Source: Rutidosis leptorrhynchoides | Taxonomy: Eukaryota; Streptophyta; Magnoliopsida; Asterales; Asteraceae | Direction of reading: 5' to 3' | Assembly (NCBI RefSeq): GCF_046630445.1 | Contig: NC_092341.1 | Coordinates: forward strand, 289,902,001 to 289,966,000 | DNA: 64,000 bases | In this document: piece by piece, positions 46,754 to 59,296 of the stretch | Position numbering within the stretch: position 1 is the stretch's first letter | Layout of the letters: each line of letters opens with the position of its first letter | Program-made: the position numbers and the translations under genes | Notes under the pieces: generated by a model | What the model was told of the DNA's origin: nothing | The model's database searches: none | The model's input: the letters and a program-made list of their open reading frames with translations, nothing else

Positions 46754-46985
46754 AAAGAGTTGTTTTTAAAGATTTTGTTTCCGTGTTATACATGAGAGGT
46801 AGAGTTCTACTTTTGTTTTTTAGAAAGTTGTTAAATAAAATAGAGGAGAAAAAAGTAAGAGGGGTAAATCGTAAATAATGAAAGGTGTAAGTAAAAAATG
46901 GACGAAGATTAAAAGCGGATAATTGAAAGTGGAGGGACTAAATAAAAAAATTTCAATTTAATTTTTTTTTTTGAAATTTTTTTTG

Positions 46986-46988
<3 letters not shown>
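46754..46988. other. displaced SBH upstream sequence and A/T tracts
   Basis: This is what lay next to 40227 before the copia element arrived. It is A-rich with no gene. The T/A runs near 46957-46988 could be the poly(A) end of the neighbouring LINE, read on the minus strand. Confidence 0.45.

Positions 46989-47063
<75 letters not shown>
46989..47063. repeat. AT dinucleotide microsatellite
   Basis: About 37 AT repeats, between the LINE 3' end and its probable poly(A) tract. Confidence 0.95.
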
Positions 47064-47065
<2 letters not shown>

Positions 47066-50000
47066 AACCATACAACACAGTTTTCAACGAGCTAAAGAAT
47101 GACGGAGCAACAATCGACATGTACAGAGGAGCTCCGAGAAACTTAGCCACGAAATAGAAAGCAATTTACATTAGACGAAATACATTAATCTACTTAGCCT
47201 ACCCCCGTTCTATTATTCGAAGTAACAACATAGAAACCCGAGTTGATCATCCATTGATGCCAATCCAAGGAGACTTTCTTGAAACGCTTTGAGATCCAAC
47301 CGAAACTGACCGTTTGCACCTCGGTAATTATTTTTGCACAAGACCATTCTTTATTCTTGAAGACTTTGTTATTCCTAGCTTTCCATAGCGTGTAACATCC
47401 AACCCACTTAACCGCTTCCCATAGCAAACTTCCAAATTTTGAAAAGGAGTTGAATACCGTGTCATTACCCAGCGGAGCAAGTGTGTTAAGCATAGAATCC
47501 GGAATATTCCACCACCTAAGAAAACCTTTCCAAAATTCCAAGACTTTTTTGCATTGAATTAACGAGTGATCCACCGTTTCAACATTATCCCCACAAATGG
47601 GACACAAAATAGAATCAAGATCCATATCTCTCTTGTCTAATTCATAGCGTACCGGTAACCTTTTTTGCTTTGCCCTCCATACGAAAATTGTCACCTTTTG
47701 TGGAATAGATTTATTTCGACAGGTTTCCACGGATGAAGCTGCATGTTCCAGCCTTTTCCCATCAATCAGAAATGCCATTTGCTTGGTAGTGAAAATCTCA
47801 TCAGACCCTAACAACCATCTCCACTTGTCTTCCGAATTGGATTGCAACTGAATCGAGGATAAAAGATTGGATAATTTAGTTACGTCATTTGTTGCACGAC
47901 CTCGAGGCTCTCTCACCCAATGCCAGGATAAGATTGCACGATTACCATCCCATATAACCCTCTAGAGCATATAGCCTGCTGAATGTGACCATAAGCGGCA
48001 GACTACCAATCCATGTATCCGACCAAAATTTAATGGAGCAACCATTTCCAATGTCTTTGACGAAAGAAGAGGTGAAAGCAATACCCTGACCATCGATCAA
48101 AGAACCTGCTTTAATTATATTGGACCAAGTGGTGCCACTAAACAAACAACGAGAATCGTTAGTTTCAACCAACCCCCTCCCGGCCCATAAATACTTGAGA
48201 TTACTTTAACCCAAAACGAATTGCGATTAGTTTTAAATCGCCACCACCATTTCCCAAGTAATGCAAGATTTTTAGAAATAAGAGAACCACTATTTAACCC
48301 TCCCGACCCGTAGGGAAGAAGAACCCTATCCCATTTGACCCAAGAAAGTTTTTTCCCCGATCCCGACCCGCCCCAAAAGAAATTGTACCTTATGGATTCG
48401 AGTAGCTTGATCACACTTGCCAGAGCTTGAAATAGAGAAAAGAAATAGAGTGGCAAACTACTTAGCACCGACTTCACCAGAGTTAAACAACCACCAAATG
48501 AGATAGATTTTGCTTTCCAATCCGCGAGCCTTTTCTTGAATTTTTCTATTACCACAGACCATGCACTAGCTTTATTCATTTTTATACCCAAAGGAATACC
48601 GAGATAAGTCAGAGGGAAATTGTCTGAGGAGCAATTGAAATGAGAAGACATAGTATCTAATTCGGTTTTAGTAACCCCAACACCGAATAGCTTACTTTTC
48701 TGCAAATTTACTTTTAAACCCGAGAGACTTTCAAAACAACTTAGGAGATTCATGATGTTAGCTATGTTACTCCTATTCCACTCCCCAAAAAATATCATGT
48801 CATCCGCGTATTGTAAGTGAGAGACCATTACCTTTTCCCGACCCACTTCCACTCCTCTGATGATTCCCTTCTCCACCGCTTTTTGTGTTAGGATGTTAAG
48901 GCCCTCGGCAGCAATAATGTAGAGGAACGGGGAAAGGGGATCTCCTTGTCTCACACCCCTTTCAGGTTTGAATTCCTGTGTTGGTGAGCCATTCACAAGT
49001 ACCGAGATGGTTGTCGATTTGAGACAAGCCATAATCCAATGGATCCATTTTCTTCCGAAGCCTAACATATTCATTGTCTCAACTATGAAATCCCACTTCA
49101 GGCTATCAAATGCCTTCGCAAAATCTACCTTGAACAGAAAACCCCTCCTCTTATCTCTTTTTAGTGCTTCAATGACTTCACTAGCAACAAGTACCCCATC
49201 TAAGATATATCGGTCTTTCATAAACGCAATTTGTTAAACCCCTATAACTTTATGGATAACTGAGGCCAACCTTCTCGATAAGACTTTAGCAATCACTTTA
49301 TAATGGCTACTAATAAGGCTGATTGGCCGGTACTCGCTCAAGTTAATCGGGTTATTATTCTTTGGGATTAAGGTAATGAATGATGCATTACACCCACGGG
49401 ATATCTCCATATGCGACCAGAACCAATCAAACATTTTTATCATATCTCCTTTGATCAACCACCAGAACTTTTTATAAAACTTCATATTAAATCCGTCCTG
49501 TCCCGGCGCCTTGGAACTACCACAACACTTTATTGCTGCCCATATTTCCTCTTCACTGAATTTGCTCTCGAGTCTAAGGTTGTCATCACTATTAACCCTT
49601 CCCATATCAAAATCCAAATAGCAATCTTCATCCATGATATTAGCCTTGAAAATATTAGAGAAATATTCAAATACCTCATCTTTAATTTTCTGCGGCTCAT
49701 CAGTCCATGTGCCATCTATCGAAATACCTCTGATGTTGTTCTTGTTACCTCTTCTTTTGATGCAATTATGAAAGAACTTTGAGTTTTCATCCCCTTCAAT
49801 CGACCACTTGATCCGTGATTTTTGTTTCCACATGTTCGTTTGAATTTTATCCTTTGCAATCAACTGTTTTTTTTCTTCCAACCACGAAATCCTTTCTTGT
49901 TCCGTTAATACCCTGGTTTCAGCTATTGATTCCCAATGATCCACTGCTTTCAAATGATTAAGAATCTGCTCCGAAAGATTATTGAGGGCCTGACTGTGCT

Positions 50001-50134
50001 TCTTAAGATCGACTCTGACATTCTTCAGTTTATTGCGAATTATGCAGTCAGGCCTATTCCCAGAAACTGGTGTGTTCCAAGCATTGATAATAACCCCCTC
50101 TGCCCCATCTTTTCATAACCCGTCCTAATCCATC
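47064..50134 (-). mobile_element. L1-type LINE, 5' part missing, degraded
   Basis: A minus-strand non-LTR retrotransposon keeps the reverse transcriptase and C-terminal zinc region of ORF2, a short 3' untranslated region, and possibly a poly(A) end. The endonuclease domain is absent. The 5' edge at about 50134 abuts the terminus of an LTR, so the missing part may lie beyond that LTR element rather than having been lost at insertion. Confidence 0.85.
47194..50110 (-). pseudogene. LINE ORF2 remnant: reverse transcriptase and zf-RVT
   Basis: The upstream part has WKQKSRIKWSIEGDENSKFF and GQDGFNMKFYKKFWWLI, the conserved lead-in to plant L1 reverse transcriptases. The RT core has KVDFAKAFDSLKWDF, GVRQGDPLSPFLYIIAAEGL and the catalytic YADD (HLQYADDMIFFGEW). 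Near the 3' end a zf-RVT domain contains CPICGDNVETVDHSLIQC. An in-frame TAA at 49234-49236 and frame changes near 48165 and near 47940 show it is dead. Frame is otherwise well kept, so it is moderately old. Its activity would have been target-primed reverse transcription. Confidence 0.88.
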
Positions 50135-51454
50135 TGGACGAAGTCCATATTGATTATAGACGATTTGTAATAGTTGATTACATCGCGAGGTACTTGACCT
50201 CTATATGATACATTTTACAAACATTGCATTCGTTTTTAAAAGACAAACTTGCTTTACATCGAAAGTTGACGGCATGCATATCATTTCATAATATATCCAA
50301 CTATAATTAACTTAATAATAATCTTGATGAACTCAATGACTCGAATGCAACGTCTTTTGAAATATATCATGAATGACTCCAAGTAATATCTCTAAAATGA
50401 GCAAATGCACAGCGGAAGATTTCTTTCATACCTGAGAATAAACATGCTTTAAAGTGTCAACCAAAATGTTGGTGAGTTCATTAGTTTAACATAAATAATC
50501 ATTTCCATTATTTTCATAGACCACAAGATTTTCATATTTCATAAACATCATTCTCATATCAGGCATTTCGCAAACTGCATAGAGATAAAAATCATTCATA
50601 TGGTGAACGCTTGATAACCGAACTAACATGATGCATATAGAATATCCCCATCATTCCGGGACTCTCATCGGACATGATAATCGAAGTACTAAAGCATTCG
50701 TAACCCGAATGGGACGTGTCAAAGTCCATAGATCTATCTTTAGGATTCGCGTCAATTAGGGGCCATTTCCCAAATTCTTAGGCTACCAAGCTAAAAAGGG
50801 TCATATTCGATTCGATAATCCAACCATAGAATGTAGTTTCGATTACTTGTGTCTATTTCGTAAAACATTTATAAAAGCAGCGCATGTATTCTCAGTCCCA
50901 AAAATATATATTGCAAAAGCATTTAAAAGGAGAGCAAATGAAACTCACGATACTGTATTTTGTAGTAAAAATACATATGACGATTTTGAACAATGCAGGG
51001 TTGGCCTCGGATTCACGAACCTATATCATTCGTATATATATTAACACACGTAATTGTAATCGAACCAATATATATATATTATTACTAGTGATGTAAAATA
51101 TAAATTAATAAGTTTCATTATATATATATTTTCATTTTTTATATAGAAATATTAATATCGTTAGATTATGTGTATTAAATATATATTTATACATAATCTT
51201 TATTTTTATACTTATAACTTTAATAACTTTATTAAAACTGTTATTTTCATAATCATAATTATTAATAATAATAATAATATAGATAATACTGATAATAATA
51301 ATAATAGTTTTTGTGATAACAAACTAATAATTTTAGTAAAAGTGATAATAATGATTATAATTTTTAATAATAACAATGCTAATATTAATAATGTTACTTA
51401 TATTAATAATAACAATAGTAATGATAATAAAAATTTTAGAATGATAATAATACT
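50135..51454 (-). repeat. LTR fragment related to the Tekay-type LTR
   Basis: The left half is a diverged reverse-complement relative of the Tekay LTR end: matching blocks around CGCGAGGTACTTGACCTCTA, AATAAACATGCTTTAAA and TAGATCTATCTTTAGGATTC. The terminus near 50135 (TGGACGAAGTCC) cuts into the LINE, so this is an LTR end. At 51454 it is broken by the Athila-type element. Its AT-rich right half (about 51060-51454) corresponds to the start of the window. Confidence 0.75.
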
Positions 51455-53465
51455 TGATGTGCGTAGAGGTGTATATAAAATAGCTTTATTTTTGCTAGGA
51501 AATACTATTAAATACGATACAATTTTACACAAGATTTTTATTTATTTAGAGAATGGATATACTTAAACCTTGCTACAACACTTATAGGCAGTGTACCTAA
51601 TCGTACAGTAGTGTAGTTTTTAGTAAGTCCGGTTCGTTCTACAGGGAAAAATCTTTAAACAAAGCTTAACGCTATATTAGTTTTATTTTATAAAAATACA
51701 AATATATATAAGTAATATTATTGTTATAAAGGGGGATTTTTACCGTTTAATGACCGGTTTGTCGATTTTTAAAACTTTAGTCGCAGTTAAAACCTAATGT
51801 AAAATATTAAAAATAAATACAACTTAATTTAAAGCGTAAAGTAAATAACGATAATGAAATTGCGATAAATAAAAGTGCGATAAAATAAAATTGCGATAAT
51901 TAAAAAGTACGATAATTAAAAGTGCAATTAAATACAATGACAATAAATAAAAGTGCGATAATTAGAAGTGCAATTAAATATAAAATAAAGGAAATTAAAT
52001 ATGAAATAAAAGAATTATGCTTATTTAAACTTCCGTAATCATGATGTTTGACGTGTTGATTTTAGTTTTATGCTCATGGGTTAATTGTCCTTTGTCCTGG
52101 ATTATTTAATATGTCCGTCTGGTTTTTGTCCATAACAGTCCATTAGTCATAAATATAGAGTGCGAGTGTCCTCGTCAAATTATCCTTATACCCGAAGTTA
52201 AATATTCAACTAATTGGGGACTTAAACTGTAACAAGGTTTTAATATTTTGTTTAATAATTACACCAGGATATCGACTGCGTGTAATTCAAGGTTTTAATA
52301 CTTTGTTATCAATTATGCTAAGTGTCCTTGTACATAATTTCACCCCTATTTTAATAATTCCATAGACTATTAATCCATTCCCGTGTCCTTAATCCATTCC
52401 CGTGTCCGGTTAAATGAACGATTATTCGTACATATAAATACCCCGCCCATCGTGTCCGATCGAGTGTATATGGTTATTTATAGGGACGTCCAATTGTAAA
52501 TCTTTATATTAAAATTAACAAACTATCATTTAGTTAAATAAATATAAAGCCCATTAATAGCCCGTAGTTTAATTTCCACAAGTGCCGTTCTTTTGTCCAA
52601 ACCCCAATTATGGTACAAAGCCCAATTACCCAATTTTAATATTTTTAGCCCAACATCATGATTACTTCGGATTAAATAAGAATAATAATAACTTAGCTAC
52701 GAGACATTAAATTAAAAAGGTTGAACATAACTTACAATGATTAAAAATAGCGTAGCGTTACACGGACAGAATTTCGACTTACACCCTTACAATATGCGCT
52801 AACATACCCTTATTATTAGGATTTAAAATTAAAATTAAAATATATATATATATATATATTACGTATATAGATAGAGAGATTGATATATGGATGGATATAT
52901 GGTGCACCAAACACTCGTTTTTATAGGGCATGTGAACTGAAAAAGTTGGCCATGCGATCGCATGGCTTTTGTGCCTCCAGGCCATGCGATCGCATGGTGG
53001 TAGGTGACAGCTCAAAATCCTTGTTTTCTTGTTTGTCGACGTTTTAATTAAATAAATATAATATATAAATAATTATAAGAATTATTTAAATATTATATTA
53101 TATTTATGTGCATAGTTGCCTTGTAATTTTTAGTCCGTTGCGTCGAGCGTTGAGAGTTGACTCTGGTCCCGGTTCCGGATTTTCGAACGTCTTTGCGTAC
53201 AATTTAATATCTTGTACTTTACGTTTTGAATCTTGTACTCTTGTAATTCTGAGACGTTTCTTATCAATAATTGGAACCTCTTTGATTGTATTTTGTACTT
53301 TTGAGCTTTTTAGTCGTTTGCGTCTTCAATTCGTCGAATCTGTCTTTTGTCTTCACATTTTATTATTTAAACGAATATCACTTGTAAATAGAACAATTGC
53401 AACTAAAAGCTTGTCTTTCTTGAGGGATAATGCTATGAAATATATGTTCGTTTTTAGCATTATCA
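51455..53465 (-). repeat. 3' LTR of the Athila-type element (2011 bp)
   Basis: The reverse complement aligns from end to end with the LARD LTR. It shares the start TGATAA, a run around CATATATTTCATAGCATTAT, CCCGCCCATCGTGTCCGAT (plus orientation), and the GCAGTGTACCTA stretch, with clear divergence elsewhere. Confidence 0.9.
52918..52997 (-). promoter_or_regulatory. Athila LTR promoter: paired palindromes and TATA box
   Basis: GCCATGCGATCGCATGGC (52949-52966) and CCATGCGATCGCATGG (52982-52997) are perfect palindromes. On the minus strand they are followed by TATAAAAA (52918-52925). The layout equals that of the LARD LTR, but the motif centre is GATC instead of GAGTC. Confidence 0.6.
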
Positions 53466-55517
53466 AATATTCCCACACTTGAGCGTTGCTTGTCCTCAAG
53501 CAATATAGTCTTGAAATACTAGAATCACTTATTTATTCTTCACACTTTGTACATCAGTGATTTCTTTACGGCGGTATAAACAATGGTAGTAACGATGTGG
53601 TTTACAGTCCCACATGACTATAAAATTTAGATCCATTAAGGAAATTTGATCTTTATGAAAATATTTGATCTTTTTGAAAATTAAATCTAGCTTTTACCCT
53701 AGATAAGTTTTCCAGAATAACCCTTCACCGGTGTTTGCAAAATATTTTTGTGGGTTTGGTGGGTTTCAGATTTGAAAATTTTAGCTCAAAACTTGCGGTT
53801 TTGTGTCACCCACTTGCTAACCTTGTATTGGGAAAGCAACATGTCCAGTTTACATGTTCCGAATATTACCTTTCGATAAACTACCGTCCGGTTGTAAAGG
53901 AAAGCGTTGAACAAGCAACTGTTAAGGCAATGTCCCCTGACATGCTTTTAATTATGGTCTATAACGTGTCAGACGCAATTACTATCCTTTGTAGGAGCAA
54001 TAGTAAAGCTCACCCTTATAAATTTTTTGGTTTGGCACAAGGTCCTGTCTTTGACCATGCTATGCAACCACCGTTCTTACGGTTGACACCCGATTTGGTT
54101 CAGGTGACCTAATGAATTCCAGTTGAATTCCTAGGATTTTACGTTCAATGGTAATGAACGCATTGAAAATGGGTTTTCAGAAAACAAATCGGTTTATAAT
54201 TTGATCAAAATATTTTCTCGTTCAAGCTCGAGTTTAGATATCATTGAATTCCATGAGTTTGAATTCTCAATCTTTAAAGTCAATCTCTAGGATTGAGTAA
54301 TATCAGTCTTAAAAGCTGATTTTTGATCTTTAAGGAAATTATCCTTTCTGGGGATCTGATTCATTAGTCTTATCCAGCTAATTTGCACGGCGTCCTCCCC
54401 ATTTTACGAGACAGATCCTCTCATGGTTAGGATAAGTCTGACCACTTGGCGACCCTGTTTTATGCTGAGGTCCGTGGATTTCCTGCTGATTTTAGAGATG
54501 ACTTTTCTAGATTTTTCATCAACCTACAGCTGGTCTGGACGACAACTTCATGACCTAAATCAAGAAGCGCGTTTCTTTTTTGGAAGGCTTTACTTCCTTT
54601 TAATGATGGAATTGATTCATCGTGTAGATCCATCTTTCTTACAGTAAATTGGGTAAAACTGTTTAGTTTAGTCCAAAGCAAAAGTATCTTTAATTATTTG
54701 TTACAGAAATATTTGACATATGTTTAAAATAACTTGGTAAATTTTTCCACACTTGGCTTTTATTTTCCTTTTTATTGTCCTCTATTCCATTTTAAATGAA
54801 TTTTAACATTTTGGTTTGTTTCTCAATTTATGTCCTTTCCGAGGTAACAATAATTTCGGTGTTAATACCTAGTTTTATCGTTCATAAATATGTATAAACA
54901 TGATTTTGAATTCATTTAGTTGAAAATTTTGAAAAATTTTACTAGAATTGGGTAGTCAGTATATAAGACTAGGGCTGTTCTTTATTATCAGTATAAAGTA
55001 AAAAATTTAAAATCCGAAAGAATTTAACCCCTTCCCACACTTAAGATCTTGCAATGCCCTCATTTGCAAGAAATCAGTAACAATTTAAATTATTGAGGGT
55101 GATTAGCGTAGAAATGATTAAATTTTACCAAAGTTTCCAAACATATTAGCGTTTGTTTGCTGAATGATAAATGGTGCATATCATTTGTTCATTCCGTTTG
55201 TTGTTACATCACATTTATTTGTCATCTTGTCGTCAAAATTAGTAGCTTTTGCTGAACTTAATGCCAGTCTTTGAAAATGCGCTGTTTTACCCTGTTTTGT
55301 ACAATCGACAATATACATACATACAAATATAAACATGCATGGCAATTTGAAATGGGACTTAATATCCCACTTTCAAATCCTAAATGTGAAATATTAGTAC
55401 ACAATAATAATAAAAATGATAAAAATTACACAAATATATCCAATAACATAAGTTTAAACATGAAAAAGTCAAAAGATAAAAACATAAAAATTATAAAAAT
55501 AACCAAATGGAACTAAA
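53466..55517 (-). other. Athila 3' non-coding region with polypurine motifs
   Basis: The polypurine tract (AAGTGTGGGA on the minus strand, 53471-53480) adjoins the LTR. More copies of AAGTGTGG lie at 54746-54754 and 55034-55042. A block at 54400-54660 is shared with the LARD. I see no gene; the frames here do not resemble known proteins. Confidence 0.7.
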
Positions 55518-57047
55518 TCAGTCTGGATATAGGTTCCAGTTCATCTCATCAGGTGGGTTCCATTGTTGGTTATAGGTGTTCTGATAGGCTTGGTTATAGT
55601 CATACCGGTTAAAGGGTGGTCGGATATCGGGGCTGTGTGGCTGAAAATAAGCAGGTCGAGTAGGTACATAGTTATTTGGTACCTGATATGATAGCTGGCT
55701 CATGATTTGGTGCTGATGAACTAACCAGCTATCATGTTGGCGTCGCCTATAATCCTCGTATACTCGCTCGGAGTTCCACTGCTCATACATACTATGTCTG
55801 GCCGCATTCGTCATTGATTCCTCCTCTATACCAACGTGGACGTCAAGAATAGCATCTCGAAAGACATCCCTAATGTCTTCCGCTTCCTCCATTTCCTCGT
55901 ATGAGCCCCTTTCTACCTGTGGATGAGGTCCCTCATAGGGTACTGCCTGGTTACGTCTACTTTTCAATACCTTAGCACCCACATAAACTTTCAATCCTAA
56001 GGGCTCAACCTGTTCTCTACAAAGCTGTAATGGACCCCCTTGGTTCCTATCAACACCTAAATACTCTCCAATGAGAGTAACAAAAATACCTCCTCCTATT
56101 ATACTCCCGTCCTGCATTCCCTCTACCATTTTAGATACATAAAAAGCAACACAGTAAGGGATATTGACAAAGCTTCTAGGATCCCGAATACACTTTAGGT
56201 AGAATAAATCATGTAAGGTTATTTTTTCTTTATTGTTACCCCTTTGTGTAATCGAGTTAGCCAAAAATCTATGAATGATACGAAGCTCGGCTCTGTCAAT
56301 ATGTGTATAGGAGTGTCCTCCTGCTCGTGTAAAAACATCAAAATGTGACATACGCCTCCAAATGGTGTCAGCGTCAAAGTTGCTATCTACCCTTTCACCA
56401 TAATGAATCAAGTTTGTACAATCGGGTAGTAGCAACTCACCAGGAGTATATATCTGTAAAGCCCTGGCCATGTCCAGCATGGACATTCTGTACATCCTAC
56501 CGCCAAGGATAAACCTAAGAAATCTTCTATCATCTATTCTAATTATATTTGTATCAAGTGATACAGTACTCATCAACTCAACACACCATTTCTTATATAC
56601 AGGTCTACGAATGGTGAAAAGACGTTCCCAATCTGTAAAAGAAGAACTGCCATACCTTTGAACCAAAAGCTGTCTAACACGGTCAGCTAGATGGACTGTT
56701 TCCAAATGGGCCCAATCGATTACCCTTGGCACCTCTACATTTTTTGTTACCAATTTGAATTTATTCCTTTGATATGTCTCGTAATCTCTCCATCTTCTAT
56801 CAAATCTCAGATTAGGATGTAGAGTGTGCTCAGGAATTGTTGGGAATTCTACTGACGGTCTCATCGGGAATACTATGAATTCATCAACAAACTGTACCGG
56901 ATCATAATAAGGTACGTGCTGATCAGACTGTTGTTGTAGTTCCTGTTGTGGTTGTTGTTCAGGTGCATATTGCATTTCTGGTTCTGGTTCTGGTGCTGGT
57001 GCTGGTCGTCTAGATGATGATGCTCCTGAACCTCCAGTATCGGCTTT
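55518..57047 (-). CDS. Athila 3' ORF (about 510 aa, ATHILA ORF-1-like, env position)
   Basis: A long open frame of about 510 codons lies between pol and the 3' LTR. The N-terminal 50 residues are Pro/Glu/Gln-rich. Then comes a conserved-looking region with LRFDRRWRDYETYQRNKF, WERLFTIRRPVYKKWCVEL and RFLRFILGGRMYRMSMLDMA, resembling the ATHILA ORF-1 family. The C-terminus is Tyr/Asn/Pro-rich. I see no signal peptide or membrane span, so an envelope role is not supported by sequence. The frame starts without an ATG directly at TTTTGCAG, a 3' splice-site consensus. It looks whole. Confidence 0.75.
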   Translation of the reverse strand, partial: KADTGGSGASSSRRPAPAPEPEPEMQYAPEQQPQQELQQQSDQHVPYYDPVQFVDEFIVFPMRPSVEFPTIPEHTLHPNLRFDRRWRDYETYQRNKFKLVTKNVEVPRVIDWAHLETVHLADRVRQLLVQRYGSSSFTDWERLFTIRRPVYKKWCVELMSTVSLDTNIIRIDDRRFLRFILGGRMYRMSMLDMARALQIYTPGELLLPDCTNLIHYGERVDSNFDADTIWRRMSHFDVFTRAGGHSYTHIDRAELRIIHRFLANSITQRGNNKEKITLHDLFYLKCIRDPRSFVNIPYCVAFYVSKMVEGMQDGSIIGGGIFVTLIGEYLGVDRNQGGPLQLCREQVEPLGLKVYVGAKVLKSRRNQAVPYEGPHPQVERGSYEEMEEAEDIRDVFRDAILDVHVGIEEESMTNAARHSMYEQWNSERVYEDYRRRQHDSWLVHQHQIMSQLSYQVPNNYVPTRPAYFQPHSPDIRPPFNRYDYNQAYQNTYNQQWNPPDEMNWNLYPD

Positions 57048-57687
57048 CTGCAAAACACATTAAACACAAAATTTGTGCATCTAAATATGCATTAGTGTTA
57101 GTAAAATAACAACTTAAAACAATCACAATAACATGTTAAATCGAAATTAAACTTATACACATTTTCACAATTTTTCACAAATCTACACTTTTTCAAATAA
57201 GCACATATGAAAATGTATACAAAGTTCATAAGTATTTAATTCAAATAACATGTCAAAATAGTCATTACTAATAATTAAACAAGTCTCAATTGGCAATTAT
57301 ATCAAATTAATCAAGTTCATGAATTTTTCACCTAAAAAGTCCACTTTAATCTTTAAAAATCATGTTTAGGATCAATGTTTAGATCATTTAACTACCTAAA
57401 CATGTTACATTACTCAATTAAGCAATAATTCATGACAAAAATCGGCCATAACCTGTTTATATCAAAAAGCCCCAAATTGCTCAAGAACACAAACCCTAGA
57501 TTTCTAAAAATTTTGAAGTTTTTGACTTCAAATCATGTTAAATAGCATCAATCTAGGTCATGCATGCATAAAATACTAACAATTAAACACTAATTACACT
57601 AGAAATCAACAAAATTGCATTAGGTAAAATATTGGTAATTATCACAAAAACTAGGTAATTTATGAGTTTAGGGGTGTAATTTTTTAC

Positions 57688-57717
57688 CTTTTTGCTGAAG
57701 AATGCGAATCTATGCAT
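57688..57717 (-). CDS. possible short first exon of the Athila 3' ORF
   Basis: An ATG at 57715-57717 (minus strand) opens a 30-base exon ending AAAAAG before GTAAAA. The acceptor TTTTGCAG at 57048-57055 lies 640 bp on and keeps phase. Athila-group relatives such as barley Bagy-2 are reported to make a spliced RNA for the 3' ORF. Prediction from splice consensus only. Confidence 0.45.
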
Positions 57718-58099
57718 GATTAGAGCAAGAAAAATGACGAATTACGGTGGAAAAATGATGAAATTTGGTGAAGATTTGAGGTATTTTTCGTGTATGTGTG
57801 TGTGAAGTGGTAAAGAACACAGCTCGCTGTCTGTTTTGAGTCTGGCCAGATTTTTGCCTCCATGCGATCGCATGGAGGTTTAGGGAGAATCCCATGTGAT
57901 CGCATGGGTGCCCGGCTACAGTGATTTTTGTTTTTTTTTTTTATATAACCTTATACTTTATAAAACATATAATTAATAAAATTTTAAAAATTTGTTTCTT
58001 TTTAGGATGAGGGCGTTTCGGATCGATGTCCTAGTCCGTCCCTCGACAATATTTTAAAATTTGTCTTTTTGAAGCGTTGTTTTAAAAGCAAAGATTTTT

Positions 58100-58145
<46 letters not shown>

Positions 58146-58879
58146 TGGCATACTTTAATTCAATAAGATTAAAAATAATGATAATAAAAGTTCTCGTCCC
58201 TCCCTCGGGTGAAGCAATTTCGGTTCAATGACCTAGTCTTCAACTTACGACGAATTTTAAAAATCATATTTTTAACTTAGCAAAATAAAGTAAATTTTTG
58301 TTTTTAAATTCACACCAAACTTAAATTTAAAATGCATAAAATTAAAAATTCACACCAAACTTAATTAAAAATTCATATTTTAAATTCATACCAAACTTAT
58401 ATTATATTTTTGTTTTTATACATACAAACTTATATTAAAAAGATTAATTTTTTCAAATATTTACAATTTTAAATAAGTTTTACAATATTAAATTAATATT
58501 AATTTATAAAAACATGGTAAAAATAAAATTAAAAATCTTTTTAGCTTTTATCCCACTTTAATCAATTAAATATTATCAAAAATATGCGCCCCTCTTTTCG
58601 GTAAAGTAATTTCGGTTCCATGACCTAATTTAACTCATGACGAATTTTTGAAATATTTTGGGTTGATTGATTAAAGATATTTATACCTTAAGAATAAACG
58701 TTAAATTTGGCAGTAATGTAATAAATTTTTATATGATATCAATCATTTCGATCGCAAGACCTAATTTTATTGAATACCAATTTAATACTTTATAGCGAAC
58801 AAATTAGCGTTTATTATCAAAAGGTTAAAAATAAAAATAAAAATAAAAACTGTACAGACTTACCTGTGAAATATATTTC
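57718..58879 (-). other. Athila internal leader between the two 3' ORFs
   Basis: Non-coding, AT-rich. It contains a T tract (58102-58138), a TATATAA on the minus strand (about 57941-57948), and paired palindromes at 57857-57878 (22 bp, perfect, core CATGCGATCGCATG) and 57891-57908 (one mismatch). Repeats of TCACACCAAACTTA occur near 58310-58400. Confidence 0.6.
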
Positions 58880-59296
58880 TTAGTGATATGCTCTAGCCCA
58901 CTCATAAGATAGTCGGACTAATTGGTTTTCCATGGCTACATAGGCGTAACCTCGAGCATTTAATGTTTTTTCTTCTAAACATATGAACGGTCCATCTCTG
59001 CATAAAGTAACAAATTCGGTGTTTGAATAGGTTTGATTATTTGAACATTTACCTTCGTGTGACCATTTTCCGCATTTGTGACATTTTTCAAGGTGTCGTG
59101 CTATTCTTTTCGCTGCGGATTTTGATTTTCCTTTACCAAATTGTAACTTATTATCTTCGCATCTGGATTCTTTTCTTACTCCGTCCAATTTACCTCTGAT
59201 TAATGATACTATTTCACTTGGAAGTGTGTCATTATTACGTTTAGTGAACAAAGCGTGTAGCATTAGACCATGGTTTAATTCACAGGAAGTCTTCAT
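58880..59296 (-). CDS. small Athila ORF with a zinc-knuckle-like motif (138 aa)
   Basis: The ORF lies just downstream of the integrase region. It begins MKTSCELNHGLMLHALFTKR. In the middle is a Lys/Arg-rich stretch followed by CHKCGKWSHEGKC (C-x2-C-x4-H-x3-C), close to a CCHC knuckle. I do not recognise the family. It could be a nucleic-acid-binding accessory protein or a displaced fragment. Confidence 0.5.
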   Translation of the reverse strand: MKTSCELNHGLMLHALFTKRNNDTLPSEIVSLIRGKLDGVRKESRCEDNKLQFGKGKSKSAAKRIARHLEKCHKCGKWSHEGKCSNNQTYSNTEFVTLCRDGPFICLEEKTLNARGYAYVAMENQLVRLSYEWARAYH

